This document shows positions 1 to 8,326 of a stretch of DNA of 64,000 nt, piece after piece. The stretch is taken from assembly GCF_024168645.1 (NCBI RefSeq), contig NZ_JALJWF010000001.1, forward strand, positions 1,665,001 through 1,729,000, in the 5' to 3' direction. Under the pieces are notes generated by a model that ran no database searches, had not been told where the DNA came from, and saw only the letters and a list, made by a program, of their open reading frames with translations. Origin of the DNA: Pseudomonas sp. GGS8. GTDB taxonomy: Bacteria > Pseudomonadota > Gammaproteobacteria > Pseudomonadales > Pseudomonadaceae. Numbering within the stretch: position 1 is the first letter of the stretch; each line of letters opens with the position of its first letter. The position numbers were made by a program, and so were the translations under genes.

Positions 1-289
1 AATACCGGTCGAACACCGTTTCTACCCGGCGCAAAGCCACCTTGGTGTCCCAGATCAGCACCAGGGTTTTGCCTTGTTCAAGTTGTCGTTTCTTGATGCG
101 CTGGTTCTGGAGCGAAGCCCAGGCGACCACCACGATGGCCATCACGGCGATCAGTGCCGCCGCGCTGTCGAGGAAGATCAGCGCCTTGTCGATCTGGTGG
201 GCCAGCATGACGCCATAGAAATAGGTGGCCGACAGCAAAACCAATGCCGCAATGGCGCACCAGAAGCCGGGAGCGTAAGGGTTTTTCAT
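1..289 (-). CDS. Small membrane protein, partial (3' end outside window)
   Basis: The frame opens at an ATG at 289 and stays open for 96 codons to the window edge, so the C-terminus is missing. The protein starts MKNPYAPGFWCAIAALVLLS and shows two hydrophobic segments, about residues 7-27 and 37-58. A basic cytoplasmic stretch follows (QNQRIKKRQLEQGK) and then a soluble part. I do not recognise the family. It follows the efflux operon on the same strand, 81 bases after the outer-membrane lipoprotein gene, so it could be co-transcribed, but no sequence feature ties it to efflux. The overlapping 95-codon frame at 78-365 is in another register and has no membrane-protein pattern, so I treat it as a shadow. 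Confidence 0.6.
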   Translation of the reverse strand, partial: MKNPYAPGFWCAIAALVLLSATYFYGVMLAHQIDKALIFLDSAAALIAVMAIVVVAWASLQNQRIKKRQLEQGKTLVLIWDTKVALRRVETVFDRY

Positions 290-370
290 TATTAGATCCC
301 CATGACCAACGCAAGCCTTGATCGACGGGTTCACCGCGCGACCCCATCAAATCAAAGCATAGCAACGGCC

Positions 371-1819
371 TCAGGGTTTGCCGGGTTGTGAGCCTTGCGT
401 TCGTCCGCTTTCCCAGCCACCGCCCAAAGCGAGGAACAAATCGATCTGGCTCATGGCAACCTGGGTGTTGGCCGAGGCCAGTTGCGCCCGTACATCGGTG
501 TAGGTGCGGGTGGCTTGCAAGTCCGCCAGGAACGACGCACGACCGGCCTGGAAGAAGCGGTGGGTCTGGTCTGCCGCCAGTTGCGCCGACTGTTCGGCGT
601 CAGCCAACGCTTCGCGACGTTGAAGTTGCGCGGAATATTGCGCCAGGCCGGTCTGAGTCTCGCGGATGGCGTTGAGCACCACGCCATCGAAATGCGCCAG
701 CGCGCCTTGGGTTGCGAACTCGGCCTCACGGATTCGCGCGCGGGAGCCGTTGGACGGTACGGTCCAGGTCAGCAACGGACCGAAGCCCCAGCGATTGGTC
801 GACGGTTTGCCAAGGTTTTCCAGGGTGCCGACCGTACCCACGGTCGCGCCGATGCTGATGTCCGGGTACAACTCGCCGGTGGCAATGCCGATGCCAGCGG
901 TTGCTGCAGCCAATCTGCGCTCGGCCTGGCGCACGTCGGGTCGGCGTTTAAGCAGCGCAGCGCCGTCACCCACCGGCAACAATTGGGCAATTTTCGGCAA
1001 CTCGGCGCAATCACGGGTACCCGCCGGCAGTTGCTCGACCGGTTTGGCCAGCAGCATCGACAAGCGGAACAACCCGGACTGACGTGCGGCTTCATAACGC
1101 GGCAATTCGGCGCGCAAGGATTTGAATTGGGTTTGCGAACGGGTGACCTGGGTTTCATCGCCGCGTCCGGCATCTCGCAAGCGCTGAGTCAACGTGGTGC
1201 TCTGGGCTTGCAAGTCGAGGGAGTGCTGCGCGATCTCCCGTTCTTCGTTGGCCGCGCAGACCTGGGTGTAAGCCCGCACCACATCGGCCACCAGCGTAAT
1301 GCGCGCGGTATCCGCTGCCGCCTGGGTCGCATCGGCATTGGCCTTGGCCGCTTCGATGCCGCGCTGCAAGGTGCCGAACAGGTCGAACTGGTACGAGGTC
1401 GTGATGCCGATATCGCCGACGTTGGCCACGGGCACTTTCTCCGGTAGCAAGAACGCTTCGCCGGACTCCTGCAGACGCTGGGCGCCGACCTTCACGCCGC
1501 CACTCCAACCGCCCGCCGCCTGCGCTTCGTCGACCTGAGCGCGAGCCCGCGAAAGATTCGCCGCCGCCACCCGCAAATCGGTGTTGGAGGCCATGGCTTG
1601 CTGCACCAATTGGTCCAGACGCGGATCCTGATACAGCCGCCACCAATCGGCGGGCACCGGCGCCGAGACGACATGTTTGCCGTTCACCGCCAGGTCGCCC
1701 TGAAAGTCTTCACGGTGCACGGCGGCCTCGTCCGGCAAGTGATAATCCGGCCCCACCACCTGACAGGCCGACAGCAACAAGCCCAATCCGGCAACCGCCA
1801 AACCCGAGGCCCTGCTCAT
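371..1819 (-). CDS. NodT-family efflux outer-membrane lipoprotein (TolC/OprM type)
   Basis: This 482-residue protein is the outer-membrane channel of a tripartite efflux pump. It begins with a lipoprotein signal ending in the lipobox LSAC, with the lipid-modified Cys at about residue 19, followed by the VVGPDYHLP stretch typical of NodT/OprM proteins. Two repeated outer-membrane-efflux (OEP) halves follow, rich in Ala/Gln/Arg coiled-coil heptads. Near the C-terminus is the characteristic LFLALGGGWE. The start overlaps the stop of the adaptor gene upstream by 4 bases, so translation is probably coupled. It is the last gene of a five-gene operon with a MarR regulator, a FUSC pump and an HlyD adaptor. 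Substrate cannot be read from the sequence. Confidence 0.92.
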   Translation of the reverse strand: MSRASGLAVAGLGLLLSACQVVGPDYHLPDEAAVHREDFQGDLAVNGKHVVSAPVPADWWRLYQDPRLDQLVQQAMASNTDLRVAAANLSRARAQVDEAQAAGGWSGGVKVGAQRLQESGEAFLLPEKVPVANVGDIGITTSYQFDLFGTLQRGIEAAKANADATQAAADTARITLVADVVRAYTQVCAANEEREIAQHSLDLQAQSTTLTQRLRDAGRGDETQVTRSQTQFKSLRAELPRYEAARQSGLFRLSMLLAKPVEQLPAGTRDCAELPKIAQLLPVGDGAALLKRRPDVRQAERRLAAATAGIGIATGELYPDISIGATVGTVGTLENLGKPSTNRWGFGPLLTWTVPSNGSRARIREAEFATQGALAHFDGVVLNAIRETQTGLAQYSAQLQRREALADAEQSAQLAADQTHRFFQAGRASFLADLQATRTYTDVRAQLASANTQVAMSQIDLFLALGGGWESGRTQGSQPGKP

Positions 1820-2703
1820 TTCGCCGGCCCCCCGGTTTGATCGTCAATGATCGATACGGTGGCTGTACGCCCGGCAATCATGCGGAAATCCTCCGGCACC
1901 TCATCAAACGCGATTCGCACCGGAATCCGCTGGGCCAGCCGCACCCAACTGAACGCTGGGTTGACGTTGGGCAACAGGTTGCTGCCGCTGCTGCGGTCGC
2001 GGTCTTCGATGCCGGCGACGATGCTTTCGACGTGCCCGCGCAGGCGCGCACGGTCGCCGATCACGCGAATATCGACGCTTTGGCCGACATGAATGCCGTC
2101 CAGTTTGGTTTCTTCGAAATAACCGTCGATGTGGAAGGAGTTGCTGTCGACCACCGACAACACCGGGTGCCCGGCGCTGACGAACTCCTGGGAGCGCGGC
2201 GCCCGGTCGTTGACGTAACCATCCACCGGGCTGCGGATCACTGAGCGGTCAAGGTTGAGCTGGGCGCTGTCCACCGTCACTTGCGCCTCCATCAACGCTA
2301 CTTCGGCGCGGGCCACCCGGGACTGGCTTTCTTCCAGTTGCTCGGCCGGGACCAGATTGCCCAAGCCACGGTTACGCTTGGCCTCGCGCTGAGCCTGGGC
2401 CAGGGTTTCCTGACGGTCGGCGACTGCCGCTTTGGCTTGACGCAGGGCCAGTTTGAAGCGGTCCTGATCGATGCTGAACAGCACCTGGCCGCGTTTCACC
2501 CACTGGTTGTCGCGCACGTCCACTTGCTGGATCAGCCCGGAGACGTCCGGGGCAATCTGCACGATGTCGGCACGGATGTGCCCGTCCCGGGTCCAGGGCG
2601 CGAACATGTAATACATGACCATGCGCCAGACCACGACAAGGGCGAAGGTCACGATCAACAACGTCAGGACCACACGGCCGAGGGTCAAAAAAGGTTTTTT
2701 CAT
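1816..2703 (-). CDS. HlyD-family efflux adaptor (AaeA/EmrA-like)
   Basis: The 295-residue periplasmic adaptor has one N-terminal membrane anchor (about residues 9-30). A barrel-sandwich/lipoyl segment follows (DIVQIAPDVSGLIQQVDVRDNQ), then a coiled-coil hairpin rich in Ala, Gln and Arg (about 80-150) and a second lipoyl half (VIRSPVDGYVNDR). This order, and the MYYMFAPWTRDGHIRAD segment, are typical of AaeA-type adaptors paired with FUSC/AaeB pumps. It overlaps the DUF1656 gene upstream and the outer-membrane gene downstream by 4 bases each. Its role is to bridge the inner-membrane FUSC pump to the NodT channel. The AaeA paralogue in E. coli exports hydroxylated aromatic acids; the substrate here is inferred only. 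Confidence 0.92.
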   Translation of the reverse strand: MKKPFLTLGRVVLTLLIVTFALVVVWRMVMYYMFAPWTRDGHIRADIVQIAPDVSGLIQQVDVRDNQWVKRGQVLFSIDQDRFKLALRQAKAAVADRQETLAQAQREAKRNRGLGNLVPAEQLEESQSRVARAEVALMEAQVTVDSAQLNLDRSVIRSPVDGYVNDRAPRSQEFVSAGHPVLSVVDSNSFHIDGYFEETKLDGIHVGQSVDIRVIGDRARLRGHVESIVAGIEDRDRSSGSNLLPNVNPAFSWVRLAQRIPVRIAFDEVPEDFRMIAGRTATVSIIDDQTGGPAK

Positions 2704-2909
2704 GTCATCAGGTATCGACTGAGTGAGTCCACGGCGCCGAGCAGCACAGCGTAGAGAGCCACGTTGAACAATGCCCGGTGCCAGACCAGACGGTAAAAGT
2801 GCAGGCGCGTCAGCGCCCCGTGCACCAACAGGAACAACACATAGGTAATACCCATCAGCACCAGCAGCGTGGGCAGGAACACCCCGCTGATATCCAGATC
2901 ACCGATCAT
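2700..2909 (-). CDS. DUF1656 small membrane protein (AaeX-like)
   Basis: This 69-residue protein has two hydrophobic helices (about residues 10-30 and 43-62) separated by the basic, aromatic stretch TRLHFYRLVWHR. The length, the FLPTLLVLMG start of helix 1 and the position between a FUSC pump and an HlyD adaptor match the DUF1656/AaeX family. Its molecular role is not established, but it is a constant partner of AaeAB-like pumps. It overlaps both neighbours by 4 bases (ATGA junctions), which indicates translational coupling and one transcript. Confidence 0.9.
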   Translation of the reverse strand: MIGDLDISGVFLPTLLVLMGITYVLFLLVHGALTRLHFYRLVWHRALFNVALYAVLLGAVDSLSRYLMT

Positions 2910-4978
2910 AAAGGCGCTCCATCGATGCCATGGGGAAGCGGTTCCTCGAGCTCGTCCGTGCCGACAAATTCGACGCCCGGCAACAGCGCCAGACGCAGGC
3001 CGCTCAAGGCGTGCAGCAGGTGCAGACGGGTTTCGTCATCACCTTGGCCGCCGAGAGCGCGGCGGGTGCGGTCGAGGGTCATCAGCAACGGACTCGGCGC
3101 CGGCAAGCGTTCGCCAGCCTTGAGACAGGCCTTGAAGTACTCGCCGACTTCAGCCACCACCTGGCGCAACAGCGCTTGCGGGGCGCCAGGCACTCGCGGC
3201 GAATAGGCGAGCAGGTCCAGCAGATTGAGGGCCACGCGCACTTCGCGCAGGGCGATGCCGGTGTCCTGACCGGTCATGGCCAGTCGCGGCAAATGCTGCA
3301 TCAGGCGATCGAGCATCTGCACGCCCATGTGCCGGTGCTCGGCCAGCGTGGCCGGCTCGGTCAGGCCGACGATGTCGTGCCAGCTGAAACGGGTCAGGCG
3401 CTTGGCCGCCAGTTCCGCCCCGAATGGCCGGGCGATCAGGGTCCAGATGAACGCGAACAGCAACCCCATGGGCCCGGCCAGGTTGGAGTTGGTGAAGCTG
3501 AGGAAATCCGCGTCGTAGGCGCCCTGAATGCTGATGAAGGACGAGGTGTTGACGATGGTCAGCAACATCCCCAGGTAAAAACGCGGCTGCACCGTCAAGG
3601 TGCCGACGCAGATGAACGGGATGGCAAACGCCAGCACCAGCATCGGGAAGTCATGCAGGTTCGGCAGGATCAGAAACAGATAAAGGCCAGCAAACAGTAC
3701 CGACATCGCGGTCCAGAAAAAGAATCGGTAGATCTGCGGCGCCGGGTCGTCCATTGACGCAAAGAAACTGCACGCCACCGCCGCCAGGATCACCGCGCTG
3801 CCGCCGTCGGTCCAGCCGAGCAGAATCCACAGCACCGAGGCGACGATGATCGCGGTGACCGTAGAAGCTGCCGAATACAGCATCAAACCACGGTCGAGAA
3901 ACGGTGACAGTCGCCCCAGCCGCCAGTGCCGATACACCGCGCGCCAATTGTCCTGGCTCTCGCACTGAATGGCGTATTGCAGGCTGCGGCAGTCTTGCCA
4001 CAGATCGATCCACTCGCCGAGGCGATACAGCGCGTTGGAAAACAGCAATTGCTTGCGATCGTCCAACGCCTCGGCACTGGGTTGCAGCGCCTGGAGCCGG
4101 TTTTTCAGGGCCTGCCAGCGATCGAGGTCGGCGTCTTTGTGATTGAGCCATTCGCTGGTTGCGGTCAGCAGTGGCGCGAACTTATCCACAAGCTCTGGTG
4201 TGCGTCGTTCAAGGGCATAGAGCGCATCGTCGAGGGCGTCGATCACCGGCAACAGGTGGATCATTCGCCCACGCAGCTCCTTGGTATTGCGCACCGTTTG
4301 CGCTCGCGCGCCTTCGTGGGGCAACTGACCGATCATCAATTCCAGGCTGTTGAAGTTCGCCACCATCGATGAACGCAGGGCGCTGACTTCCTCCGGCTGC
4401 ACGTTGCGGCTAAGGAAACGCAGGCTGTAGGTCGAGGCATCGGCAAACCATTTGTTCACCGAATCGTTGAACACCGGCCCCAGCCGCCGTGGCCAGAAAA
4501 TGGCGCCGACGACTGCCGCGCAGGCGATGCCGAGGAAGATTTCTTCGGTGCGCGCTTCGGCCACGTCCCACACCGCCAACGGATTATTCACCACCGGCAA
4601 GGCGATCAGCGGCAAGGTGTAACCGGCGAGCATCAAGGCATAGCTGTTGGCGGTGCGCAGATGCAGGGACAGGAACAGCAAAATCCCGGTCCACAGCGCG
4701 ATGACCACCACCAGCACATAAGGGCTCTGAACGAACATCGGCACAAACAACACCGCCGCCGCGGCACCGAGCAAGGTACCCGCCGCGCGGTACAACGCTT
4801 TGGAGCTGGTAGGGCCGAGGAACGGACTGGAAACGATATACACCGTGGCCATCGCCCAATACGGACGAGGCATTTGCATGAGCATGGCGATGTATAGCGC
4901 AATCATCGAGGCTGCGAACGTGCGCACACCGTAGAACCAGTCTCGCGCCGGGGGCACGCCGGTGAAAAAACCGCTCAA
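2906..4978 (-). CDS. FUSC-family inner-membrane efflux pump (AaeB-like)
   Basis: The 690-residue FUSC protein has two blocks of membrane helices, one near the N-terminus (about 20-165) and one in the second half (about 355-520), each followed by a soluble cytoplasmic region. This is the duplicated architecture of fusaric-acid-resistance/AaeB pumps, and the N-terminal ...PARDWFYGVRTFAASMIALYIA segment is typical. It is expected to move substrates, classically aromatic carboxylic acids such as fusaric or p-hydroxybenzoic acid, to the adaptor and NodT channel encoded downstream. It overlaps the marR gene upstream and DUF1656 downstream by 4 bases each. The specific substrate is unknown. Confidence 0.92.
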   Translation of the reverse strand: MSGFFTGVPPARDWFYGVRTFAASMIALYIAMLMQMPRPYWAMATVYIVSSPFLGPTSSKALYRAAGTLLGAAAAVLFVPMFVQSPYVLVVVIALWTGILLFLSLHLRTANSYALMLAGYTLPLIALPVVNNPLAVWDVAEARTEEIFLGIACAAVVGAIFWPRRLGPVFNDSVNKWFADASTYSLRFLSRNVQPEEVSALRSSMVANFNSLELMIGQLPHEGARAQTVRNTKELRGRMIHLLPVIDALDDALYALERRTPELVDKFAPLLTATSEWLNHKDADLDRWQALKNRLQALQPSAEALDDRKQLLFSNALYRLGEWIDLWQDCRSLQYAIQCESQDNWRAVYRHWRLGRLSPFLDRGLMLYSAASTVTAIIVASVLWILLGWTDGGSAVILAAVACSFFASMDDPAPQIYRFFFWTAMSVLFAGLYLFLILPNLHDFPMLVLAFAIPFICVGTLTVQPRFYLGMLLTIVNTSSFISIQGAYDADFLSFTNSNLAGPMGLLFAFIWTLIARPFGAELAAKRLTRFSWHDIVGLTEPATLAEHRHMGVQMLDRLMQHLPRLAMTGQDTGIALREVRVALNLLDLLAYSPRVPGAPQALLRQVVAEVGEYFKACLKAGERLPAPSPLLMTLDRTRRALGGQGDDETRLHLLHALSGLRLALLPGVEFVGTDELEEPLPHGIDGAPL

Positions 4979-5442
4979 GGGTGAATCACCGGCGGATGAT
5001 TGGCCGCTTCGAAGGCTTTGAGTACCCGCAGTGCCGCTTCCAGATCACTCTGGTCGATCCCGGCGAGCACGTCCTGGCGCAAACGCACCAACTCGGCTTC
5101 CACCGACTGCACCAACTCACGACCGGTCGCCGTCAGACTCAGGCATTTGGCGCGCCGGTCATGGCTGTCTTCGGTACGGCAGACGTAACCGGCGTGACAC
5201 AACTGATCCAGCAGCCGCACCAGCGACGGACTCTCCATCCCCGCCGCCTGCGCGACCGTCACCTGCCGCACACCCTCGCCCAAGCGCCCGATCATCAACA
5301 GCGGCACGGCGCAGGCTTCGGAGATTCCATAGTTGACCAGCGTGGTCTGGCAGATCTTGCGCCAATGCCTGGCGGCCACCACCATGGAGCTGCTGATGTT
5401 CATCTGGAGAGCGGCGAGGTTCTTTGGCACGAGGGAATGCAC
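4975..5442 (-). CDS. MarR-family transcriptional regulator of the efflux operon
   Basis: This 155-residue MarR-type winged-helix protein contains the recognition-helix region QAAGMESPSLVRLLDQLCHAGYV and the wing motif EDSHDRRAKCLSLTATG, with its conserved D-x-R-(R/A)-K. MarR proteins usually repress a neighbouring efflux operon and release DNA when they bind a phenolic ligand. It is the first gene of the operon and overlaps the FUSC gene by 4 bases. The longest start is a GTG at 5442, which has no convincing ribosome-binding site; an ATG at 5403 (MNISSSMVV) is the alternative. A palindrome lies just upstream at 5448-5461 and suits autoregulation. Confidence 0.9.
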   Translation of the reverse strand: MHSLVPKNLAALQMNISSSMVVAARHWRKICQTTLVNYGISEACAVPLLMIGRLGEGVRQVTVAQAAGMESPSLVRLLDQLCHAGYVCRTEDSHDRRAKCLSLTATGRELVQSVEAELVRLRQDVLAGIDQSDLEAALRVLKAFEAANHPPVIHP

Positions 5443-5447
5443 ACAAT

Positions 5448-5461
5448 GTTAGTTTGCTAAC
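5448..5461. promoter_or_regulatory. Candidate MarR operator
   Basis: The inverted repeat GTTAG-TTTG-CTAAC lies 6 bases upstream of the first possible marR start codon. MarR proteins generally bind imperfect palindromes of about this size that overlap their own promoter. The assignment is inferred from position and symmetry only. Confidence 0.5.
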
Positions 5462-5530
5462 TATCAATATGGCATTGGCGGGGAAAGCTGGTCAAGTTTT
5501 GAAACAATTCTCATGCTGGCAAACGAGTTT

Positions 5531-5776
5531 TCACAGCTCATCCAGTTTGATTGGTTCGCCAGTTTCCTGACTGCGGGCGCATATGAGAGCCGAAAGGTCA
5601 AAATCGTCCAGACGGTTCAGAATTGCTTCATAGAGATCTGCCGAAACCAGATACGCCGTGATTCGATTGTTATCCAGCACCGCAATAGGCCCGATTTGTG
5701 TATCCCGCATGACAGCATCGGCGTTTTCAGCAAGCTCGGAGATGCTGATCATCCTTTCGGCCAAAACACATTGCAT
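5531..5776 (-). CDS. Phd/YefM-family antitoxin, apparently orphan
   Basis: The 81-residue protein resembles type II Phd/YefM (StbD-like) antitoxins. It has a short beta-start with ISISELAENADAVM, then GPIAVLDNNRITAYLVSADLYEAIL, and a C-terminal tail ending in KLDEL. The N-terminal part would bind operator DNA and the C-terminal tail would wrap a RelE/ParE-type toxin. In this family the toxin gene normally follows directly, often overlapping, but only 88 bases separate this stop from the marR start and no toxin frame is present there or upstream. It may be a remnant, a solitary regulator, or may act on a toxin elsewhere. The ribosome-binding site is weak (GAGATGAG). Confidence 0.8.
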   Translation of the reverse strand: MQCVLAERMISISELAENADAVMRDTQIGPIAVLDNNRITAYLVSADLYEAILNRLDDFDLSALICARSQETGEPIKLDEL

Positions 5777-5872
5777 GAATCAGTCTCATCTCGGGTTTTG
5801 TCGCCATGGAAGCTACTTCAACCCAGTTGGCAAGGCCCAGAAGAAACCTGTGACGAGGTTTTTCGTCCAGCT

Positions 5873-6118
5873 TTACACCCCCCGCCCCTTCCTCAGCATT
5901 ACATCCAGTTGATCCACCACCTCCGCCCAATCCGCGTCATCCAGAATTTCCTCGCGCAGCAACTCCGCCTGGCTCTCGCTCCAGAAGAACGCGTCCGCCA
6001 GGTGCAGTTCGGGTTTGAGCGGCGAGTGGGTGGCGATGAATTTATCAATGCTTTCGGCGTCGTCAGGCAGGCCGAGTTGTTTGAACAGGGCCGGGAGGCT
6101 GTGGGTGGGGGATTGCAT
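5873..6118 (-). CDS. DUF2789 domain protein
   Basis: The 81-residue acidic cytoplasmic protein begins MQSPTHSLPALFKQLGLPDD and contains the FIATHSPLKPELHLADAFFW segment that I associate with the DUF2789 family of short proteobacterial proteins. The function is unknown. A longer frame reaches back to 6202, but the ATG at 6118 is preceded by a good ribosome-binding site (GAAGGAG, 6 bases away). The extra upstream codons run into a REP hairpin, so I chose the shorter start. It is predicted to be all-helical and carries no signal peptide or membrane segment. Confidence 0.82.
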   Translation of the reverse strand: MQSPTHSLPALFKQLGLPDDAESIDKFIATHSPLKPELHLADAFFWSESQAELLREEILDDADWAEVVDQLDVMLRKGRGV

Positions 6119-6165
6119 GTCGGGCTCCTTCGTGATGGCTGAATGAGGGTGACCGCGGCGCGGCC

Positions 6166-6234
6166 ATTCGCGGGTAAGCCCGCTCCCACAGGGTTTTCGC
6201 AATTCCTGTGGGAGCGAGCTTGCCCGCGATGATG
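6166..6234. repeat. REP pair (inverted)
   Basis: Two inverted copies of the pseudomonad REP core face each other, one at 6166-6193 (ttcgcgggtaagcccgctcc) and one at 6205-6234. They lie between the YbaK and DUF2789 genes and can form hairpins able to terminate or stabilise transcripts. Related copies occur elsewhere in this window, for example at 29297-29396. Confidence 0.85.
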
Positions 6235-6238
6235 ACGG

Positions 6239-6706
6239 TTACGCCGACAGACTCAACTCGCAGACCTCGGCATGCGGCACCATTTTCAAATATTCCGGTA
6301 CGCTCATGTGTACCAGGTTGTTGTGGTTGCCGGCTTCGAGGTAGATGTCTTGCTGCCGGGTCAGCATTGGGTCGATGACCATGTCCAGTCCATAGGATTC
6401 GCCCAATGCAGGCACGGCGCCACGTTCGCAATCGTCGAACAGGCGCGGCAAGTTGCTTTCCCGGGTGACTTGCCATTCGCTGCTGCCACGGACTTTGCTC
6501 AGGTCCAGGTGACGGCTGGCGGGCAGTACGGCCATCAAGAAATGTCCGTGGTGGTCGTCAAGGATCACCGATTTGGCCACCCGTTCGGCAGGAATACCTG
6601 CGAGCCGCGCCGTTTCAAGGCTGCTGGCCGAGTGCGGATGGGAAACGATGTCATATTCGCAGTGCGCCTTTTCCAGGCTGTTCTGCACGGTTCTTGCCAT
6701 ACGCAT
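6239..6706 (-). CDS. YbaK/ProX-type aminoacyl-tRNA deacylase domain protein
   Basis: The 155-residue protein has the YbaK/EbsC fold signature: a DIVSHPHSASSLETARLAGIP start, then VAKSVILDDHHGHFLMAVLPASRHLDLSKV with its conserved Lys, and later ERGAVPALGESYGLDMVID. Proteins of this superfamily hydrolyse mischarged aminoacyl-tRNA in trans; the exact tRNA cannot be deduced here. The frame extends to 6766, but the start at 6706 (MRMARTVQ) is preceded by GAGGTG at suitable spacing and begins at the usual family N-terminus. It is divergent from the nfeD-slipin pair, with 213 bases between them. Confidence 0.88.
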   Translation of the reverse strand: MRMARTVQNSLEKAHCEYDIVSHPHSASSLETARLAGIPAERVAKSVILDDHHGHFLMAVLPASRHLDLSKVRGSSEWQVTRESNLPRLFDDCERGAVPALGESYGLDMVIDPMLTRQQDIYLEAGNHNNLVHMSVPEYLKMVPHAEVCELSLSA

Positions 6707-6919
6707 GATGCACCTCGGTGTCCGCACCCACGGATGGCGGACGATGGTTGAAGTTTTTCTCTCCATTAAAAGTCTAGGCCCGCCAGTAGGATCCGGCGGG
6801 AAATCCGCCCGTCGGATGCTGTCGATAACTGGTCAAAATTCATACAGCCGCAGGCTCAACTAGACTTGTATACAGAGCCACGAACGGCTCGCGGACGGAT
6901 GACTCTCCCGGAGGGTCAA

Positions 6920-7453
6920 GTGAACATTCGTTGCTGTGTAATTGCGCTGCTGCTGGCCCTGAGCGGACGGGTTTTCGCAGCGGACACCCTCGTCGTGCTG
7001 GTTCCCGACCCGATCGGGATCTGGCTGATCACCTTTGGCATCGTGTTTATGATCGCCGAGGCGGCCTTGCCCAATTTCGGCGTGGTCGGTTTGGGCGGCA
7101 TTGTGATGTTCGTGATCGGCGCGGTGATTCTGACCAACGCCGAAGTTCCCATTCCCTTGATCATCGGCCTGGGGCTGATCAGTGGGCTTCTGTTGATTTT
7201 CCTGCTGATCCGCGCCTTGAAAACCCGGCCGCGCCGCAACTTCAGCGGCGACGCCGAATTGCTGGGCAGCGTGACGCCGATAACCTCGTTGCAGGCTGGC
7301 AATGCTTATGTCGGCTGGGTGCACCTGCAAGGCGAACAATGGCAAGTCATGAGTGCCACACCGCTGAAACCGGGACAACAGGTCCGGGTGGTGGCACGCA
7401 AGGGTCTACTGCTGCAAGTGGCCGCGACTGACGCGGTACCGGGTGGAGAATAG
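6920..7453 (+). CDS. Short NfeD-family membrane protein
   Basis: This 177-residue protein uses a GTG start preceded by GGAGG. An ATG at 6866 gives a longer frame without a good ribosome-binding site and places the signal sequence internally, so I prefer 6920. It has a signal-like segment ([16 protein letters not shown]), three hydrophobic helices (about 32-105) and a C-terminal OB-fold domain (about 115-172, [23 protein letters not shown]). It is the short NfeD type without the ClpP-like protease half. NfeD proteins pair with slipin/stomatin proteins in the membrane, and the slipin gene begins 2 bases after this stop. Confidence 0.9.
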   Translation: MNIRCCVIALLLALSGRVFAADTLVVLVPDPIGIWLITFGIVFMIAEAALPNFGVVGLGGIVMFVIGAVILTNAEVPIPLIIGLGLISGLLLIFLLIRALKTRPRRNFSGDAELLGSVTPITSLQAGNAYVGWVHLQGEQWQVMSATPLKPGQQVRVVARKGLLLQVAATDAVPGGE

Positions 7454-7455
7454 TC

Positions 7456-8214
7456 ATGGGTCTGCAATTGGGTTTTGCCGCGCTGCTGTTATTGCTGATT
7501 GCACTGGCCGGGTCGACTTTCCGCATTCTGCGCGAATACGAACGCGGCGTGGTGTTCCAGCTCGGACGCTTCTGGCAGGTCAAGGGTCCGGGTCTGATCC
7601 TGCTGATTCCGGCGGTTCAACAAATGGTTCGTGTCGACCTGCGGACCGTGGTGCTCGACATACCGCCACAAGACGTGATCACCCGCGACAACGTCTCGGT
7701 CAAGGTCAATGCAGTGCTGTATTTCCGCGTGCTCGACCCGCAAAAAGCGATCATTCAGGTCGAAGACTTTCTCATGGCCACCAGCCAACTGGCTCAGACC
7801 ACGTTGCGGGCGGTGCTCGGTAAACATGAACTCGATGAGTTGCTGGCCGAACGGGAACGACTGAACGTCGACGTCCAGCAAGTGCTCGATGCCCAGACCG
7901 ATGCCTGGGGTATCAAGGTGGCCACCGTCGAGATCAAGCACGTAGACCTCAACGAATCGATGATTCGCGCCATCGCCAAACAGGCCGAAGCCGAACGGGA
8001 ACGTCGGGCCAAGGTGATCCACGCCGAAGGCGAATTGCAGGCCTCGGAAAAACTCATGCAGGCTGCCGAAATGCTCGGGCGCCAGCCGGGAGCCATGCAG
8101 CTGCGCTACATGCAGACGCTGAGTTCGATTGCCGGGGACAAGAGTTCGACCATCGTCTTCCCGCTGCCGATCGAATTGCTCAAGGGGATGGCGGATTTGT
8201 CGTCAAAATCCTGA
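7456..8214 (+). CDS. Slipin (stomatin/SPFH-family membrane protein)
   Basis: The 252-residue SPFH-domain protein has one N-terminal membrane anchor (about residues 5-22). Next come the [17 protein letters not shown] start of the SPFH domain, the [21 protein letters not shown] core and a helical [19 protein letters not shown] region. Slipins assemble into oligomeric rings that organise membrane microdomains, and the short NfeD partner is encoded directly upstream (2-base gap, ribosome-binding site GGAGA). The pair forms a standard two-gene operon that ends in REP sequences. No protease domain is present. Confidence 0.93.
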   Translation: MGLQLGFAALLLLLIALAGSTFRILREYERGVVFQLGRFWQVKGPGLILLIPAVQQMVRVDLRTVVLDIPPQDVITRDNVSVKVNAVLYFRVLDPQKAIIQVEDFLMATSQLAQTTLRAVLGKHELDELLAERERLNVDVQQVLDAQTDAWGIKVATVEIKHVDLNESMIRAIAKQAEAERERRAKVIHAEGELQASEKLMQAAEMLGRQPGAMQLRYMQTLSSIAGDKSSTIVFPLPIELLKGMADLSSKS

Positions 8215-8226
8215 TACACCGATAAC

Positions 8227-8320
8227 CTGTGGCGAGGGAGCTTGCTCCCGCTGGGTCGCGAAACGGCCCCAACATCTGCGACTGCTACGCAGCCGAGCGG
8301 GAGCAAGCTCCCTCGCCACA
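8227..8320. repeat. REP pair (inverted), 'gagggagcttgctccc' type
   Basis: Two inverted copies of gtggcgagggagcttgctcc occupy 8227-8259 and 8295-8320 and can form a long stem. They separate the convergent slipin gene and the sulfotransferase gene and may act as a bidirectional terminator. Confidence 0.85.
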
Positions 8321-8326
8321 ACAAGA

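Noticed and set aside
78..365. 95-codon minus-strand frame at the left edge
   Set aside because: It overlaps the membrane-protein frame that starts at 289 and has no coherent hydrophobic pattern.
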